A stretch of 64,000 nucleotides of DNA from Dillenia suffruticosa (lineage: Eukaryota; Streptophyta; Magnoliopsida; Dilleniales; Dilleniaceae): assembly GCA_033439265.1 (NCBI GenBank), contig JAVTVX010000001.1, forward strand, positions 20,788,608 through 20,852,607, read 5' to 3'. Shown in pieces: positions 24,901-37,800 of the stretch. The notes under the pieces were generated by a model. The model worked only from the letters and a program-made list of their open reading frames with translations. It did not search any database and was not told the origin of the DNA. The position numbers were made by a program, and so were the translations under genes. How positions within the stretch are numbered: the stretch's first letter is position 1; the number at the start of each line of letters is the position of its first letter.

Positions 24901-26269
24901 TAGGAGAACTATGCCAATTTTTCAAGAAGTTGTGTGTCACATCCCTGGTATGAGTGTCTTTGAATGTGTTCTATACAAATTTAGTGAGGATATTGGATAA
25001 ATAAGAAGTGAAAATTCATACATTATATAAATTTGTTGAATATAATTAGTAATTTACTATTGATAATCACTTGTTACTGCAAAGCCTAGATTGTTAATAT
25101 GGAATTCCATTTTCATTCTTTGCAATTTTCTTTTGTTCCTATTTTTTCTTTATTAATTTAATTTTTTTTTTCAAAGGGAGGAAACCAAAAAAGGAAAAAA
25201 TAACTTCTTTGAGTTAGTAACAAATTCTTTTAGGTTGAACGGTCGATCATTCTATCCACTAATTAGAGATTTCAAGTTCAAGATCTGGGAATGATAAAAA
25301 ATGATTTGAGAGAATCAATTCTTAAAATAAACTCCATAATTTTTAAATCGGATTAGTCGAATAAAAATATTATACAATACAAACAAAATCATAATCTTTG
25401 CCTCAAACTCTAGGCAAGGATCAAAGGAGAGCTTCTTTGAATAACTGATACATCGTTAGTTCTTCTTCAACTCTCTGTTCTATTTATTTCACATCAAATC
25501 TCTTGTTCTGCTGTCAAATTCATTTGCTTCTTGACATGATTTCTAGTGTTAGAATTATCTTCTACCTCTAGTGGTGACGACAAGAGATACTTTCTTTTGC
25601 TTCTCTCAAATTCATTACCTAAATGAGAGATTTTTTTTTTTTTTCTGGGCTGGTGTTTAAGAGTAACTTTTTCTTTCTTTGTTCTTTTTAAATAAAGAAA
25701 ACATTATTTTTAGTATTTGATTGGTCAATGATTATTGTATTATATGATTTAAGATGTGTCGATATTGTCCCACAATTAGCTATTAGTAAAAAAAAAAAAA
25801 ACATAAAAATATATAATTTAATTCGATATCATTTAATTTTTCATAATTTAAAAAACTATTTTAGCTGATTAAATCACAAAAGACACTGTGATATTTTTAA
25901 AATTACAGAATCATCAAGTGAATATGACACATTTCATTTTTTAAGATCCTTTGTTAGAATTTGATTAAAAAAATTACCCATTTGATCTAACATCTCTTGT
26001 TGAATTGCTTATTTCTTAGTACAAAAAAACAGAAAAGAAAAAAAAAACTTATATTGTACTCTCCCAGCGCCCCATGACAATGCGTCCTAAGCTTAGCTTC
26101 GTTTCATGGACTCTCCATTAGACAATGGGTAACCATATCAGTGAACGTACCTCGTCAATCATCAGTGATCAGACAATAACACCGCATGCTCATATGACCA
26201 ATTTTACCGTTTTATGCTTCTCTTCCTCCCTCTCTCTCATGTGAAGGGTCCACTCCACTGGGTTTTTAC
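21989..26269. other. Spacer upstream of the GH28 gene
   Basis: No gene is recognised in about 4.3 kb. It contains two copies of the dispersed repeat (about 24235-24372 forward, 25229-25375 inverted), several poly-T runs (24669-24684, 25628-25643) and AT-rich DNA. Confidence 0.55.
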
Positions 26270-26277
26270 TAAACATG

Positions 26278-26308
26278 GAGAGAGAGAGAGAGAGAGAGGG
26301 GGGGGGGT
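26278..26308 (+). repeat. (GA)n followed by a G run
   Basis: A GA microsatellite of about 10 units is followed by a run of about 10 G, roughly 360 bp upstream of the GH28 start codon, in the likely promoter. Confidence 0.85.
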
Positions 26309-26669
26309 AGGTTGAAGAAACTTTGGCTCCGGTGGGGCTCAATTAGTACTAAATCAAACATATTTTACTAGTTATAGATTTAAGGTTGATTTTTGATTTG
26401 TTTAAGTGCATGGAAAAGCTGGCCTCTATTATACTAATTTGTTTGTTTTTATTAAAAAATCCCAACATTTATTATTTTGTTTTCTAGTCCTTTACTCTCT
26501 CAAATTATATACATAAAACCTCTCAACCTTTTCCCCTATATTATTTTTTTTATGCTTCATTTCTTGCCGTCTTGTTGATGTTGTTCTGCTGCAGTGCAGT
26601 GCAGTTGTTGTTGCTGCCACTGTTGTTTGAGGCATCATCATTCTCTTCCTTTTCTTTTTCTTCGTCTTC

Positions 26670-29237
26670 ATGTTGAGCTCAACTGCGACGAAGATGCTAG
26701 TAAGTACGTTTTTTTTTTTAATTACTTATACTTTTTTTTGGTTTCTGATTTGTTTTCCCTTTCTGTTCTTCTGTGAGTTTCGAACCCAAATCAGGAAATT
26801 TCTGTCCTGTTTGATTGATCGGATTTTGCTCTCAATTTTTTCGTGGGTTTTCAACTTTTCACTTCAATTCCTGTACTAGGTCTTTTTTCTTTCTTTTTTG
26901 TTTTTGTTTTTTGGATTTGATATTCAAGATTGGATCCAACTGGGTTTCTGGGGTTTGTTCAATTTTGATTGCTGGGGTAGAAATTGGGAACTCCAAAGCA
27001 AACGCTGGTTCGATTTTTAGGTTTTGATTTAAATTTTGTTCTTTTTCTATTTGTTGTTGTTTTTTATCACTTTGCTCCTCAGCTACTCTGGTTTGTCATG
27101 GAACATAAAAAAATGTAACCTTGGTATTTGGGGTTTGTGCGGAATAATCTAAATCTAGCCTATGTTGTTAGTGACTGGCATAAGAACCTTACCTGAGACT
27201 GCACATCCACATCTAGTTTCATTTCTGGACCTAATATTTTAGCGGTTGGTTTTTCTTTTACTTTACATGACAAGGATGAAATCGAACACTTGATTTGTGG
27301 GCTCAAAGGGTTACTTTCAGTTCTTCATGTGCTGTTGCCATTCTAGAATTTTATGATCCACTTTCTTTCGTTTGATTTTATTGATCCTGCCAATAGAAAC
27401 CTATGATTTATTGATTAGGTTCTTTACAAGCTTGAACCTAAAACCCGGTGTTTGGTCCTTTGCCAGGTGGCATTGCTCATCCTGATGCCATTGAGCAATG
27501 CACTTCAACCATGTAATGGAGAGAGTGATAGACAGTGCAATTACAAGCCCAAGTTGGAACCAAGACCACATAGTGTGTCGATATTGGATTTTGGAGCTGT
27601 TGGGGATGGAAAAACATTAAACACGGTTGCCTTTCAGAATGCGATTTTCTACCTCAAGTCCTTCGCTGACAAGGGTGGTGCTCAGTTGTATGTGCCACCT
27701 GGAAGGTGGCTTACGGGAAGCTTCAATCTTACTAGTCATCTCACACTTTTCTTAGAACGAGGTGCTGTTATTCTGGGTACTCAGGTGTCTTCCCTTCTCT
27801 CCTTCTGCTCCTATATTGCTTTGCAAAAGAAAAAAACATGCTCTAGAAACTTATCCAAATACATTGTGTCTTTGATCAGGACTTGTCTCATTGGGAAATT
27901 GTTGAGCCCTTGCCTTCGTATGGTCGAGGGATTGAACTTCCTGGTGGAAGATATAGAAGCTTGATCAATGGATATATGTTGCAAGATGTAGTCATTACAG
28001 GTATGTGCGCCTCTTAGTGTCTTCCCTATGACAGAATTCAAGTCTTAGTTGCCACTTACTCTTTGTACATTTACTTAATTTACTACTAGGCGATAATGGA
28101 ACCGTTGATGGTCAAGGGTCTATTTGGTGGGATTGGTTCAACTCGGGTTCCCTAAATTACAGTCGACCTAATCTTGTGGAACTTGTATCTTCCAGTGATA
28201 TTGTGGTTTCAAACATAACTTTCTTGAATGCCCCATTTTACAATATCCATCCAGTGTACTGCAGGTATGTAAATTAAATTGATTATTATTGATCTCATTC
28301 AATCTTTTGACGAATCTTGGTGAGCATTGAGATTGTATTTTGTGCGTGTGGAATGTTTGCAGCAATGTACAAGTTCTGAATATTTCGGTCTGTGCCCCAC
28401 CTGAATCTCCTTACACAAGTGGTGTAGTTCCCGGTTTGTTGTGATCTTCTTTAGGACTTTGCTTTTGTTCTTGCTGGATATTTGTGGTTTCAATGACAGA
28501 CAGTTTATGGTAAATATGATTTCTTCCCTAGTAATGCCTATGTATGCAAAACTGTGGTTTCAGATTCCTCGGTTGAGGTATGCATAGAAGGCTGCAGCAT
28601 TAGCATGGGTTACGATGCCATTGTACTCAAGAGCGGATGGGATGAGTATGGCATTGCTTATGGTTATCCAACGACTGATGTGCACATTAGAGAAGTTACC
28701 CTTCAATCATTTTCTGGTTCTGCCATTGCGTTTGGCAGCGAAATGTCGGGTGGAATTTCCAATGTGCTCGTGGAGCATCTCCACATATACAACTCGCTGA
28801 ATGGTATCGAGTTCAAGACAACAAGAGGCAGGGGTGGTTATATTAAAGAAATTTATATCTCTGATGTGGAAATGGAAAACGTCCATACAGCGTTCAATGC
28901 CTCTGGTTTCTGTGGGTCTCATCCGGATGACAATTTTGATCCCAATGCTCTTCCGGTTTTGGATCTCATTACCATACAAGATGTGATGGGCACAGGTATA
29001 ACTAGTGCTGGCAGCTTCATTGGCATTAAAGAATCTCCTTTCACGTCTATCTGTCTATCAAATATCTACCTGTCACTTACCTATGGCTCTTCCACTTATT
29101 GGGTCTGTTCCGATGTTTTTGGATTCTCCCAATCTGTCTTCCCTGAGCCTTGTCCTGACCTTAACAGCCCATACGAGAACTTTTCCTCAGCATGCTTCAC
29201 TCTTTTGAACTCAGATGGAAAATCCGAGGTATTATGA
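26670..29237 (+). CDS. Secreted GH28 (polygalacturonase-like) protein, complete, atypical active-site motifs
   Basis: Exons: 26670-26699 (only ten codons), 27467-27784, 27880-28000, 28090-28264, 28363-28433, 28564-29237; total 1389 nt, 462 residues. Splicing the short first exon creates an N-terminus with a hydrophobic stretch (MLVALLILMPLSNAL), a likely signal peptide for export to the cell wall. The GH28 right-handed beta-helix family is clear: SILDFGAVGDGKTLNT, YVPPGRWLTGSFNLTSHLTL, DNGTVDGQGSIWWDWF, LKSGWDEYGIAYG, FGSEMSGGISNV and TRGRGGYIKEIYISDV. The usual catalytic NTD reads YTS, the usual GDD reads GYD (254-256), the GHG position reads GSE (296-298), and RIK reads EFK. It resembles plant 'probable polygalacturonase' proteins, so pectin depolymerising activity should not be assumed. 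AATAAA at 29643-29648 is a possible poly(A) signal. Confidence 0.92.
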
Positions 29238-30960
29238 TACCTCAAGTTTCATACTATGATCATATCATAAAGTTTTCGACCCTCTAAAACTGCAGGGTGG
29301 GAGCTGAATCCTTCTTTGATAATCCACCAGTTCAATTTTTTTTCCCTCCAAATAAGTTCGACAGGGTGTCTAGATTTGTTCATTCACATCATTTTAGGGG
29401 TGCAGATTGTGTGTACAGGTTCATTTCTTCATTCATGTGTATGAATTTTTTTTTCTTGGGTAGGCTATTATTGCACAGAAGAAGTCTCTCTTTGGATGTC
29501 ACAAGTGTTGCTAGTTTCCATATGTAATTCACTTTGTCATTTTCAAACGGCTGGTTTCAATTGTAATGTTGTAAAAAAATTCACAACTAAATGATGTTCA
29601 GATTATTGGGTAGATAAAGATATATTCAAAGTGTGATTGGGGAATAAAATGGTTTTCTATCAAGCATCTCCATCATAAGTTATGTGTGTGTGTATGTGTT
29701 TTCTTTTGTTTCTGTCTCTGAAGTGGAGTTAGCAGTCCGAACACAAAACCTAAGACACAACACCAGCAACGCTCAAAATGGGCACTTGTAGAACAAAACC
29801 ACCAAGCCCCATATAGAGCATCAGTATGTGTCTTATGTTGTATTTATTGTTGCTATTACCATTGTTTTTCTATCCTCGGAAGAGGATTCTAATGTTTGTA
29901 TTTGGTCATCCCCAATGGCATAGTTTAGTGTTGTTAATTCCTTTCACCCGATCGGGTGATCTCATGTTCGAACAACAAAAAAAAAATATTTGTATTTGGT
30001 CACTAAACAGAAAAGGTGAAAAGAGGACCGTAAAGCTGACATGGCCAGACTTTGTTGTTGCGGGCAATACAAGCAGCATTTCAGCTGTGACTTTTGTTGG
30101 GAGTAAGAGAAGAATCCCAAGTGCAGATGAGAAAGAATCCAAAGAACCTTAAAATACAAAAGGCAACTGTGTATTCTTATTTATCTTTTCTCCTTTTCCC
30201 ATCTAATCAATATGTTTCTTTTTCCATACTTTTCTTGAATGGTAGAGCTGCAAAATAATCAAAGTTGCTCGAGTTTTACTAGTCAAATGCTCACTCGAAC
30301 AATTTGCGTTGCAGGCCTGACTTTCAACTCGTTTTCATCCTGCACAAGTTAGAAATAAGAATACGAGTTTAGTAACAAGATATTAGATTTTCTTTATCAA
30401 AATTTTTAATTCGAGTCAAGAACAAATAAGAATGTAAATAATGGTATTAGGGGAAGAAAAAAGTGTACCTCTGACACCCCGGACTGCCCCTCCCCCACCA
30501 CTTTGTGCAAATCTGATTCAGCAGTGAAGTGTTGTAGAGGGACACGACTAGTGCTGCTCCTTCAATTGCTTGCCTGCTAAAAAGGCGTTTTGCTAGGGGC
30601 CTTGAGCCTGGTGGTCTCCAAAAATATGAAATTTTCATTAATTGCATTAACCAATCAAGCAGCCACATACTTCGATCATATCAAATATATCATTCTAATT
30701 CAAATGACAATCTCATGTGTTGATAGTTTGGACCAACTAAAAGAATTATTTTATTTTAAAAATAGACACATTTATATTATTTTCACCAAAACCAGCAATT
30801 TTGAGATCTTTTCGGTAATTTATTCTTTTATATTTTATTTTTAAATTTTTTCGAAACTTCATTTCAACAAACGGTCCTTCTTCTTCTTCTTCTTCTTCTT
30901 CTTCTTCTTCTTCTTCCTCCTTTTTTAAAAAAAAAAAAAATTTTGGTATGCTAATGGACC
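29238..30960. other. GH28 3' region and spacer
   Basis: No second gene is seen. The segment holds a dispersed repeat at about 29730-29825 (related to 55668-55755), a (CTT)n microsatellite at 30876-30917 and an adjacent T/A run. Open frames on both strands here look like chance. Confidence 0.5.
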
Positions 30961-30971
30961 AGAGATATAAT

Positions 30972-31125
30972 GGCCCAATTTTGTCAGTCTCGGTCCAGCA
31001 TAACTGGGCCGGCCCATCTCACTGATAAGGTCAGCTGCCAAGACTAACCCTTCCGCGTTTCGGCCCATAAATGACTTCTTTCTCCCAATTACCGCGTTCT
31101 GTAACCATCTTCAGAAATTCGAAAT

Positions 31126-31173
<48 letters not shown>

Positions 31174-31289
31174 CGGCCGCGACCACCGCCTCACCTGGCG
31201 CTGCGTAACTACGTCCTGGCCGTTACGGTCACTGTCTCCTTCTAAGCTCCAGAGGAAAAGACCAGCCCCCCTCTCTCTATATATATACA
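30972..31289 (+). promoter_or_regulatory. UTP5/WDR43 promoter with four site II-type elements and a TATA box
   Basis: GGCCCA at 30972-30977, TGGGCC at 31005-31010, GGCCCA at 31011-31016 and GGCCCA at 31062-31067 are clustered upstream of a (GA)n tract at about 31130-31170. A TATATATATAC box at 31279-31289 puts transcription start near 31315, so the leader is only about 55 nt. Site II elements are known in plant ribosome-biogenesis promoters, which suits this gene. Confidence 0.6.
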
Positions 31290-31360
31290 CATACTGACGG
31301 CGCTTTCACGTTACCCGTCGCCATTTTCGCCGTCTCCGCTGTCAGGGCACTCGTCTTGTT

Positions 31361-31372
31361 ATGGGAATATGA
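31361..31372 (+). promoter_or_regulatory. Three-codon uORF overlapping the UTP5 start codon
   Basis: ATGGGAATATGA encodes Met-Gly-Ile-stop. Its TGA shares bases with the main start (ATG at 31369-31371), giving an ATGA stop-start overlap. It is the first ATG after the predicted transcription start, so initiation at the main ATG would need leaky scanning or very local reinitiation. Confidence 0.7.
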
Positions 31373-31460
31373 GTTCAACTACTATAAAGGATATATTGAC
31401 GGCGTTTAGTCCTTCTTTGGACCTATTCGCTATCTGTGCCGGTGATGGTCGTATTAAGGT

Positions 31461-31492
<32 letters not shown>

Positions 31493-34400
31493 GTAGCTTG
31501 TAGCTTTGAATGGAGGCATATTACTTGGGTTTTGAAATTCTAAGTTTCTGATTTTCTGTCACTCCTCTCGCTCTGTTCTGATTTTCTGTCACTTCTATCG
31601 CTTTTTCTCTCTATCCATCTATCTCTCGCTTCCCTACTAAGTTCAACGGATGGTTTATGCTTTGCTTCGAACCCAATTAGGAATTGTATTTTCGTTAATG
31701 AACTTCATTTAGTTTGAATACGTTGAGTGAACAAGGTAATTTTCAGTTGTATTTTCGTCGCCTGGATTCAGATATTGGGAATTTGGAGTTCAATTGTTTG
31801 TTGAAGACCAAGAAGGCAATAGCATGGGAACCAAGAAACCTAGGTGAATTGACTTTTGGTGGGAAGGAAAGGAATTCAATCAAATTTCACACTTGGGTTG
31901 TCAAAGATAGAATCGTTAAAATTGGGCCAGGTTCTTTTTTATTTTTTTATTTTTTTTCCTATCAAATTTTTGAATTGAATCGTTATATAACTGTAAAATC
32001 ATGGAGATAGAATTGGTTAGGGCTTTTTTTTTTCAAACATTTTAAGTTGAATCAATATAAAATCTTAAAATCATGGAGGTAGAATCAGGGTTTTAACAGA
32101 AACTTTGGTTTCACATTTAGCCTTTTAGTTCCAAGCTGAAGTTTTCATTTGGAAATGAAGCCAATTGAAATGTTCAATTTGATGAAGCTGACTTCTTTTT
32201 TCATTTGGTCTCAAGCATAACCTTAGAAAAGCAGCTTTGGAATTTAACTCCATAATTTTGAAGAATTCATTTGTTTCCAAGCAGAGTGCTGTTAAACCTT
32301 GTCCAATCCTGCTATCTCTTTGGACCCCATCTGCCTGTCTATTATTTAGCGTTCTCTCTACTGAATCAGAAATAAACATTTTAGTGGGTTTAATTTACTT
32401 TTGAACTCAATGTTACTTAGATTTTACTATGGATTTTACTTTGATTAGTTTTTCTTTTACTGGGGGTCGAGTATGTTATTTCCTGTCGTCTGTTAGGAAT
32501 TAACATTACTGTAGGAGCAGTAACAGGTACATAGAGTAGATCCAATTCAGGATCTAAGACTTGTTTGGCTTTGGCACTGTTTCTTTATGAAGGCACGGTT
32601 GATACAATTCCTGTCATACTTGCAAATTATGTTTGACATGTATCTTTGAATTTAAAATTTGCAACCTGTATCTCTATGTGAAAAATTTTCTTTCTGTATT
32701 TTTTTTTCTTGTCAGATTTGGGACACCTTGAAGGGTCAGGTGCAGGCTGAGTTTGCATACATTGAATATGATGATGCCTTGAGTTTATATCCAAAACGAG
32801 AGAAAGGGCATCTTTCAAATGATTACACATGCATGAAATGGTTGTCTCTTGACGGGAAGGTAGATAAATGTTCCCAATAATTAGATGATGAGTTACTTGA
32901 TTGGTTATTTATACATGTTTAATGTAATTAATGAACGCTGAAATTTACTAAATGGCAGAAAAAAAGGAGAATAGGTTCCTCTTTTTTGGTTTTAGGAACA
33001 GGAAGTGGGGATCTAGTGGCATTAGATGTGTCGGTCGGTCGGTTTAAATGGACAGTTAGTGATTGTCATCCCGGGTGAGTTTATGGCCTCAAGCCTAATT
33101 TCCATCCACAAATGCTATGAATATATTTGGAATTTTTTGGATAATGCATCCTTTTCAAACTTTGCCAGGGGTGTATGTGCCATTTCATTTCCTGCCCGTG
33201 GTTCATGCATTTACACTGCAGGTGCTGATGGTATGATCTGCAAAATTGATCCCATGACAGGAAACCTTTTGGGAAAGTTCAGAGCATCTACCAAACAAAT
33301 ATCATCCATATGTGTTTCTTCTGGTACATATCTTTTATGGATTTTCAGTTTATTACTGCTGTTAAGACCAAGCTTGTATATCTGGATATGTAAGACATTT
33401 TGTGCATACGCCATTGCTTGACTTTTGCATCATTCAAGTTTTGCCATTCTAATGGTTGGATAGTGCAGTTTGAAGTTTGATAGAAGTTAATGGTGGTTGC
33501 TAAATTAGTAATTAGATATGATATATCTCTATCACAACAGTCACTAAACATGTCTCTGTGCACATGTGTTTTCATAGACAAAGGGGAAGGTGAAAATGAG
33601 TGGTTGGAAGGTTTTAAGGGGGAGAAACAGTGGGAGAAGGTGCAAGATAGATGAGCAAGGGAGATAGAAAGCCCCATAGAAGATGCAAATTTATTTGCAA
33701 AAATTTAATTCAAAATCAAGTTTGTTGCATTTTAGACCTCTAATCCCTTAATGATACAAATAAACCCATTTGCATTTTGCTTTGGTCTGCCCCTGATGTG
33801 GGATAAAGGCTTTAGAAGGTAGCATGTTGGGCTGATGCCCTAGCGGCAGTTAATATGATTGTCCAAATTAATCCTTAGTTGAATCCGCTAGGTAAGCTAG
33901 TTGAAAACATTTGAAGCTTGTCAGATCAAGATTAAATACGCTAACTTATGCATATTTATCGAGAGGGCAATAGGTGTGCTAACATTTTGGCTAATTTGGA
34001 AGCTAATAGAGGGGCAGATAAAAAAAAAAGTTGGAGTTTCATGCAGAACCCCTTCCCAGCCTTATTCAATTTCTGCTTGTTGATCAGGCTGGAATCTCCT
34101 TCAAAAGGGTCATTAGGATCCACCCTTTCCGTATCTTTAGTTTCTTAGTTTTTATTTCCCCTACCACCCAAAGAAGGTAAAAGGAAAAAGAGCAGCCCGG
34201 TTGCATTAATGGAAGATGTAGAAACCTTAAAAAAAATTAAAATAACTCTGGACGATCAATAATTCTCTACTATTATTACGTGGATGCTTTACTTTTCCCG
34301 CCAACTTGGGTATGCGTATGGGTGTTTGGACACTTCATGTTAGTGAAATTTTATTAAACTGAAGCATGTAACTATGTTTTAAATGCTTGTACTCAACACC

Positions 34401-34852
34401 TGAACCTGAGTCCATGTTACATGTGTACTTGAAATAGAGCTGACTAAACAAAATTGTGTACCTCAGAAGCCTGCAAAAGAAGAAGAAGAAGAAAAAAGAA
34501 AAAAAAAAAAACCAAAAATTTGGTTGTGATAAAGGAAGGAAGCTTTCTCTTTTGGTTAAGCCAAAATTTGAAGCCAAGTTACATTTTGGTTATGACAAAA
34601 TTATCCCTGTAAAATCTTGATGGTAGATTTTTAGGTTGGGGATAGGATTAGTATTTCACTATAGTTTGAATTTGAACTAACTTTCTAAAGCATCCACTCC
34701 GGTCCTATTTTCGCTCTCACGATTTCACAGGCAACTTTAAGAAAAGTAGTAGCTGTTTAAAGAAAAAGAACACATTGCTGGAGTTGAAAAAAATTGGCAA
34801 AAATAAACACTGTGAATTTAAACCATTTAATCCAATTATAAGAGGCTGGAGG

Positions 34853-34888
<36 letters not shown>

Positions 34889-37800
34889 CTTATCATTTTC
34901 CTGTTCCTGTTTGACACTATTTTGACATCATTCACATTTTTTTATTCTTTTTTTGAATTACAAAAGAATGGAATATGATGCACACACATTGAATGTACCC
35001 CACAATTAAGTCTAGTCTTAAATAAAGGCAAAATTCGAACTGCATAAATCCCTAAAGTATGCCTAAATTATCAAACAAGCCCAAAACATCCATCCAAGTC
35101 CCAAAAATTTTTATGCAATCCGTGTCCATTATCACTCATACTTTGATTATATCAATGGGGAAAGAATTAGCAGTGGATTAATATATCCTGAAAAAACAAA
35201 GTTAGGGGGAGAAGGGGCCTTGCGATATTATACAAGTAATGTTCAGCTACTGTGACAACATCAATTTGTAGCTTATTCTCATGAGGACAGAAAAGGGATT
35301 GGCTAGGACTGTCTTGCATGATCTCTTGAAATGTGAAGCATGGATATGGATAGATGCAGAAACACAGCAAACATTTTAGGTTTAAAACAAGCATGCAACA
35401 TGGCACAACCATGACTTTCAGAGAAGAGGAAGATATTAGATATGAGGCGATGTAAAAGATCAACTAATAGTTTAAACTAAGTTGATACCAAATGATTAGG
35501 GATCCATAATCGAAAATTAGACTCACATTGAAAAGTCGATTATGTATATGCTTTTATCATTTTTTTATGTACTGTTTTCTTTGATGTCTATCCTTTTTCA
35601 GTCAACATTACCTTGTGTTTCATTGTAGCTTTTCCTTTTCTTTTGCTGCTGATGCTAATGTTCTTCTGATGGCCATGCTCTCCACATGACAGATGGGAAG
35701 ACAATAGCTACTGCAGCTGCTCAATTGAAGATTTTTGATTCTTTGGATAACAAAAAGATAAAAAAGTTCTCTGGACATGCTGTGTGTAATATGTTTGTTT
35801 AATTATAATAATACTTCTATTCATTTTCTCCTCTTCAAAATATGACTTCTATGTGTCTTCTGTGCACATATTTCCTGTTACTTACAGTCCTGAGAGCAAC
35901 CTAATGTGTTAAACAGGGGGATGTTCGCTGTATGATGTTTACTGAAGATGGGAACTACATTTTGTCTTCTGCTGCTAGTGAAAGATACGTGGCAGTGTGG
36001 AGAGTCGATGGTGATAAAAAGCAATCATCCAGTTGTGTGCTCACAATGGAGCACCCTCCAGTTTTATTGGATAGCCTGTGCATTTCAGGTGGTCTTGTAG
36101 ATGGAGGAGGTTTACATGTTTTGGCAATTTCTGAAATCGGTGTTTGTTATTTGTGGTATGGAAAGAACATGGAAGAATTGCGACATGCCAAGCCTACAAC
36201 GGTCTCAATAAAGGTTGAAGGCCTCTCCACAAGTTTTAAGAGTGTGTTACCTACAATATTTGCAGCAAAATTGCAAGGAACTGCCAAACCTGCCTCCGTG
36301 AATGTATTCACTGCACACGGTTTGTTGATTAAGCCAGCATTTGAGAAAATTTTGGTGTCTCAAGGTATGGATATTTACTTGAACAGCTCCACGGATGGGA
36401 TCCTGTTCCCACTAAATGAGTCCCAGAAAGTGAAGAGAGAGAAGCACTCACAGCATGGAGGTATACTAGGCTTAATCTTTTTTTATTATTATTATTATTA
36501 GTTTTCTCAGATTTCTCATATATTTTGTGTTTCTGATGCTTTAGTATTATGCCCAAAAGTTATTAAAATGTGTTATAGTGCTCATGAGCAGGGATTCCCA
36601 TGTTTTAATAATAGATACTCATTACTCCTTTCTTTTTGTTTTCTTAAATTATTTAGCAGTTACTGCATTAGACCACTCCAATGCAGAAGATTCTGTACTT
36701 CCAATCCCAAAGATATTAGATTTTGATGATAAAAGCCAAAGATTTGAAGACTCTATTATTGCCTCTGATGAGGCACTTGATGATTCTTTCAGCCGCTGGA
36801 GCCGGGCAAAGCCTCTTGAAACCAATGGTACGACAAACAACTCTTTTTTTTTTTAAGAAAAAAATCCTGTGGCTTTAATTACTATGTGATGGAAAGAAAA
36901 AGAGCTTCTTTTTGAGTTTTTCATAATTGTTTATTATTAATAGTTGAGAACCACTCCATATATTTTTCATGAGCATGCATATATGCATAAGTTGCTTGTT
37001 GAGTTATTGCATTCATCTTTTTGGTAGCAAGACCTCTTCTTTATAAAATAAGTTTGTCTACGCATGTAGGATGCTTTAAGCATCTGCATATATGCATATG
37101 CAGTTTTATTATGTATGGCAACCTGGTCAGTCATAGCTGTGCCGAAGGTGACAAAGAATAGGAGGTTTTCAGAGGAAAAAATGCAATTGAGAGGAAGAAA
37201 ATAGCAGACTGGAGACCAAGTAAAGAAATAAAGGCGGAAAGTGAGAAACTGAGGTATACAGAAGGGCAAAGTATATTCTATTCAATAACTGCGTTCCAGT
37301 TAGCAATGTGCTCCAGGCTGACAAAGTGTTATACCTATTGTCCTTTCTATTGGTCTTCTTTTGGAGTATGGCTTTATAGAGTTTTCTTTGGTATGGAAAT
37401 GGACTAAATTTTGCTCGATGTTCAATCTCAGACATTAATCCTGCTTGCTAGCAACTATCCTATTCCTTGGAAGAAGATATGCTTCCCAAGACAGCCATCA
37501 AAACAGTGTGGTTTCAGCGCCAAATATTCATTTAATATACATGGTGACTAGTGCCCAAAGTTTGCTATGTTAAACAGGTGTGTCTTGTACCACTTGTTTC
37601 TTCATTGTGCCTGGACTTGCCATATATAGGAAAAGGTTTTCTCTTTCTTAGTCTTTGTACAGAGTGAGTTATGGGCTTGGGGTGGTGTGAGAGTTACTAT
37701 AGCAAGGAGTAGTGTCTTTAGGATGATATCTTTAGCAGTGTTATATGGTTGATTCGTTTTGAGCGAATATAATTGGAGGATTTTTGAGGGGGTGGAAAAA

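Noticed and set aside
29297..29527. Possible extra terminal exon of the GH28 gene via GAG/GTATTATG to CTGCAG/GGTGGG
   Set aside because: It would add only Gly-Gly-Ser before a stop; the unspliced ending GKSEVL fits plant GH28 C-termini better.
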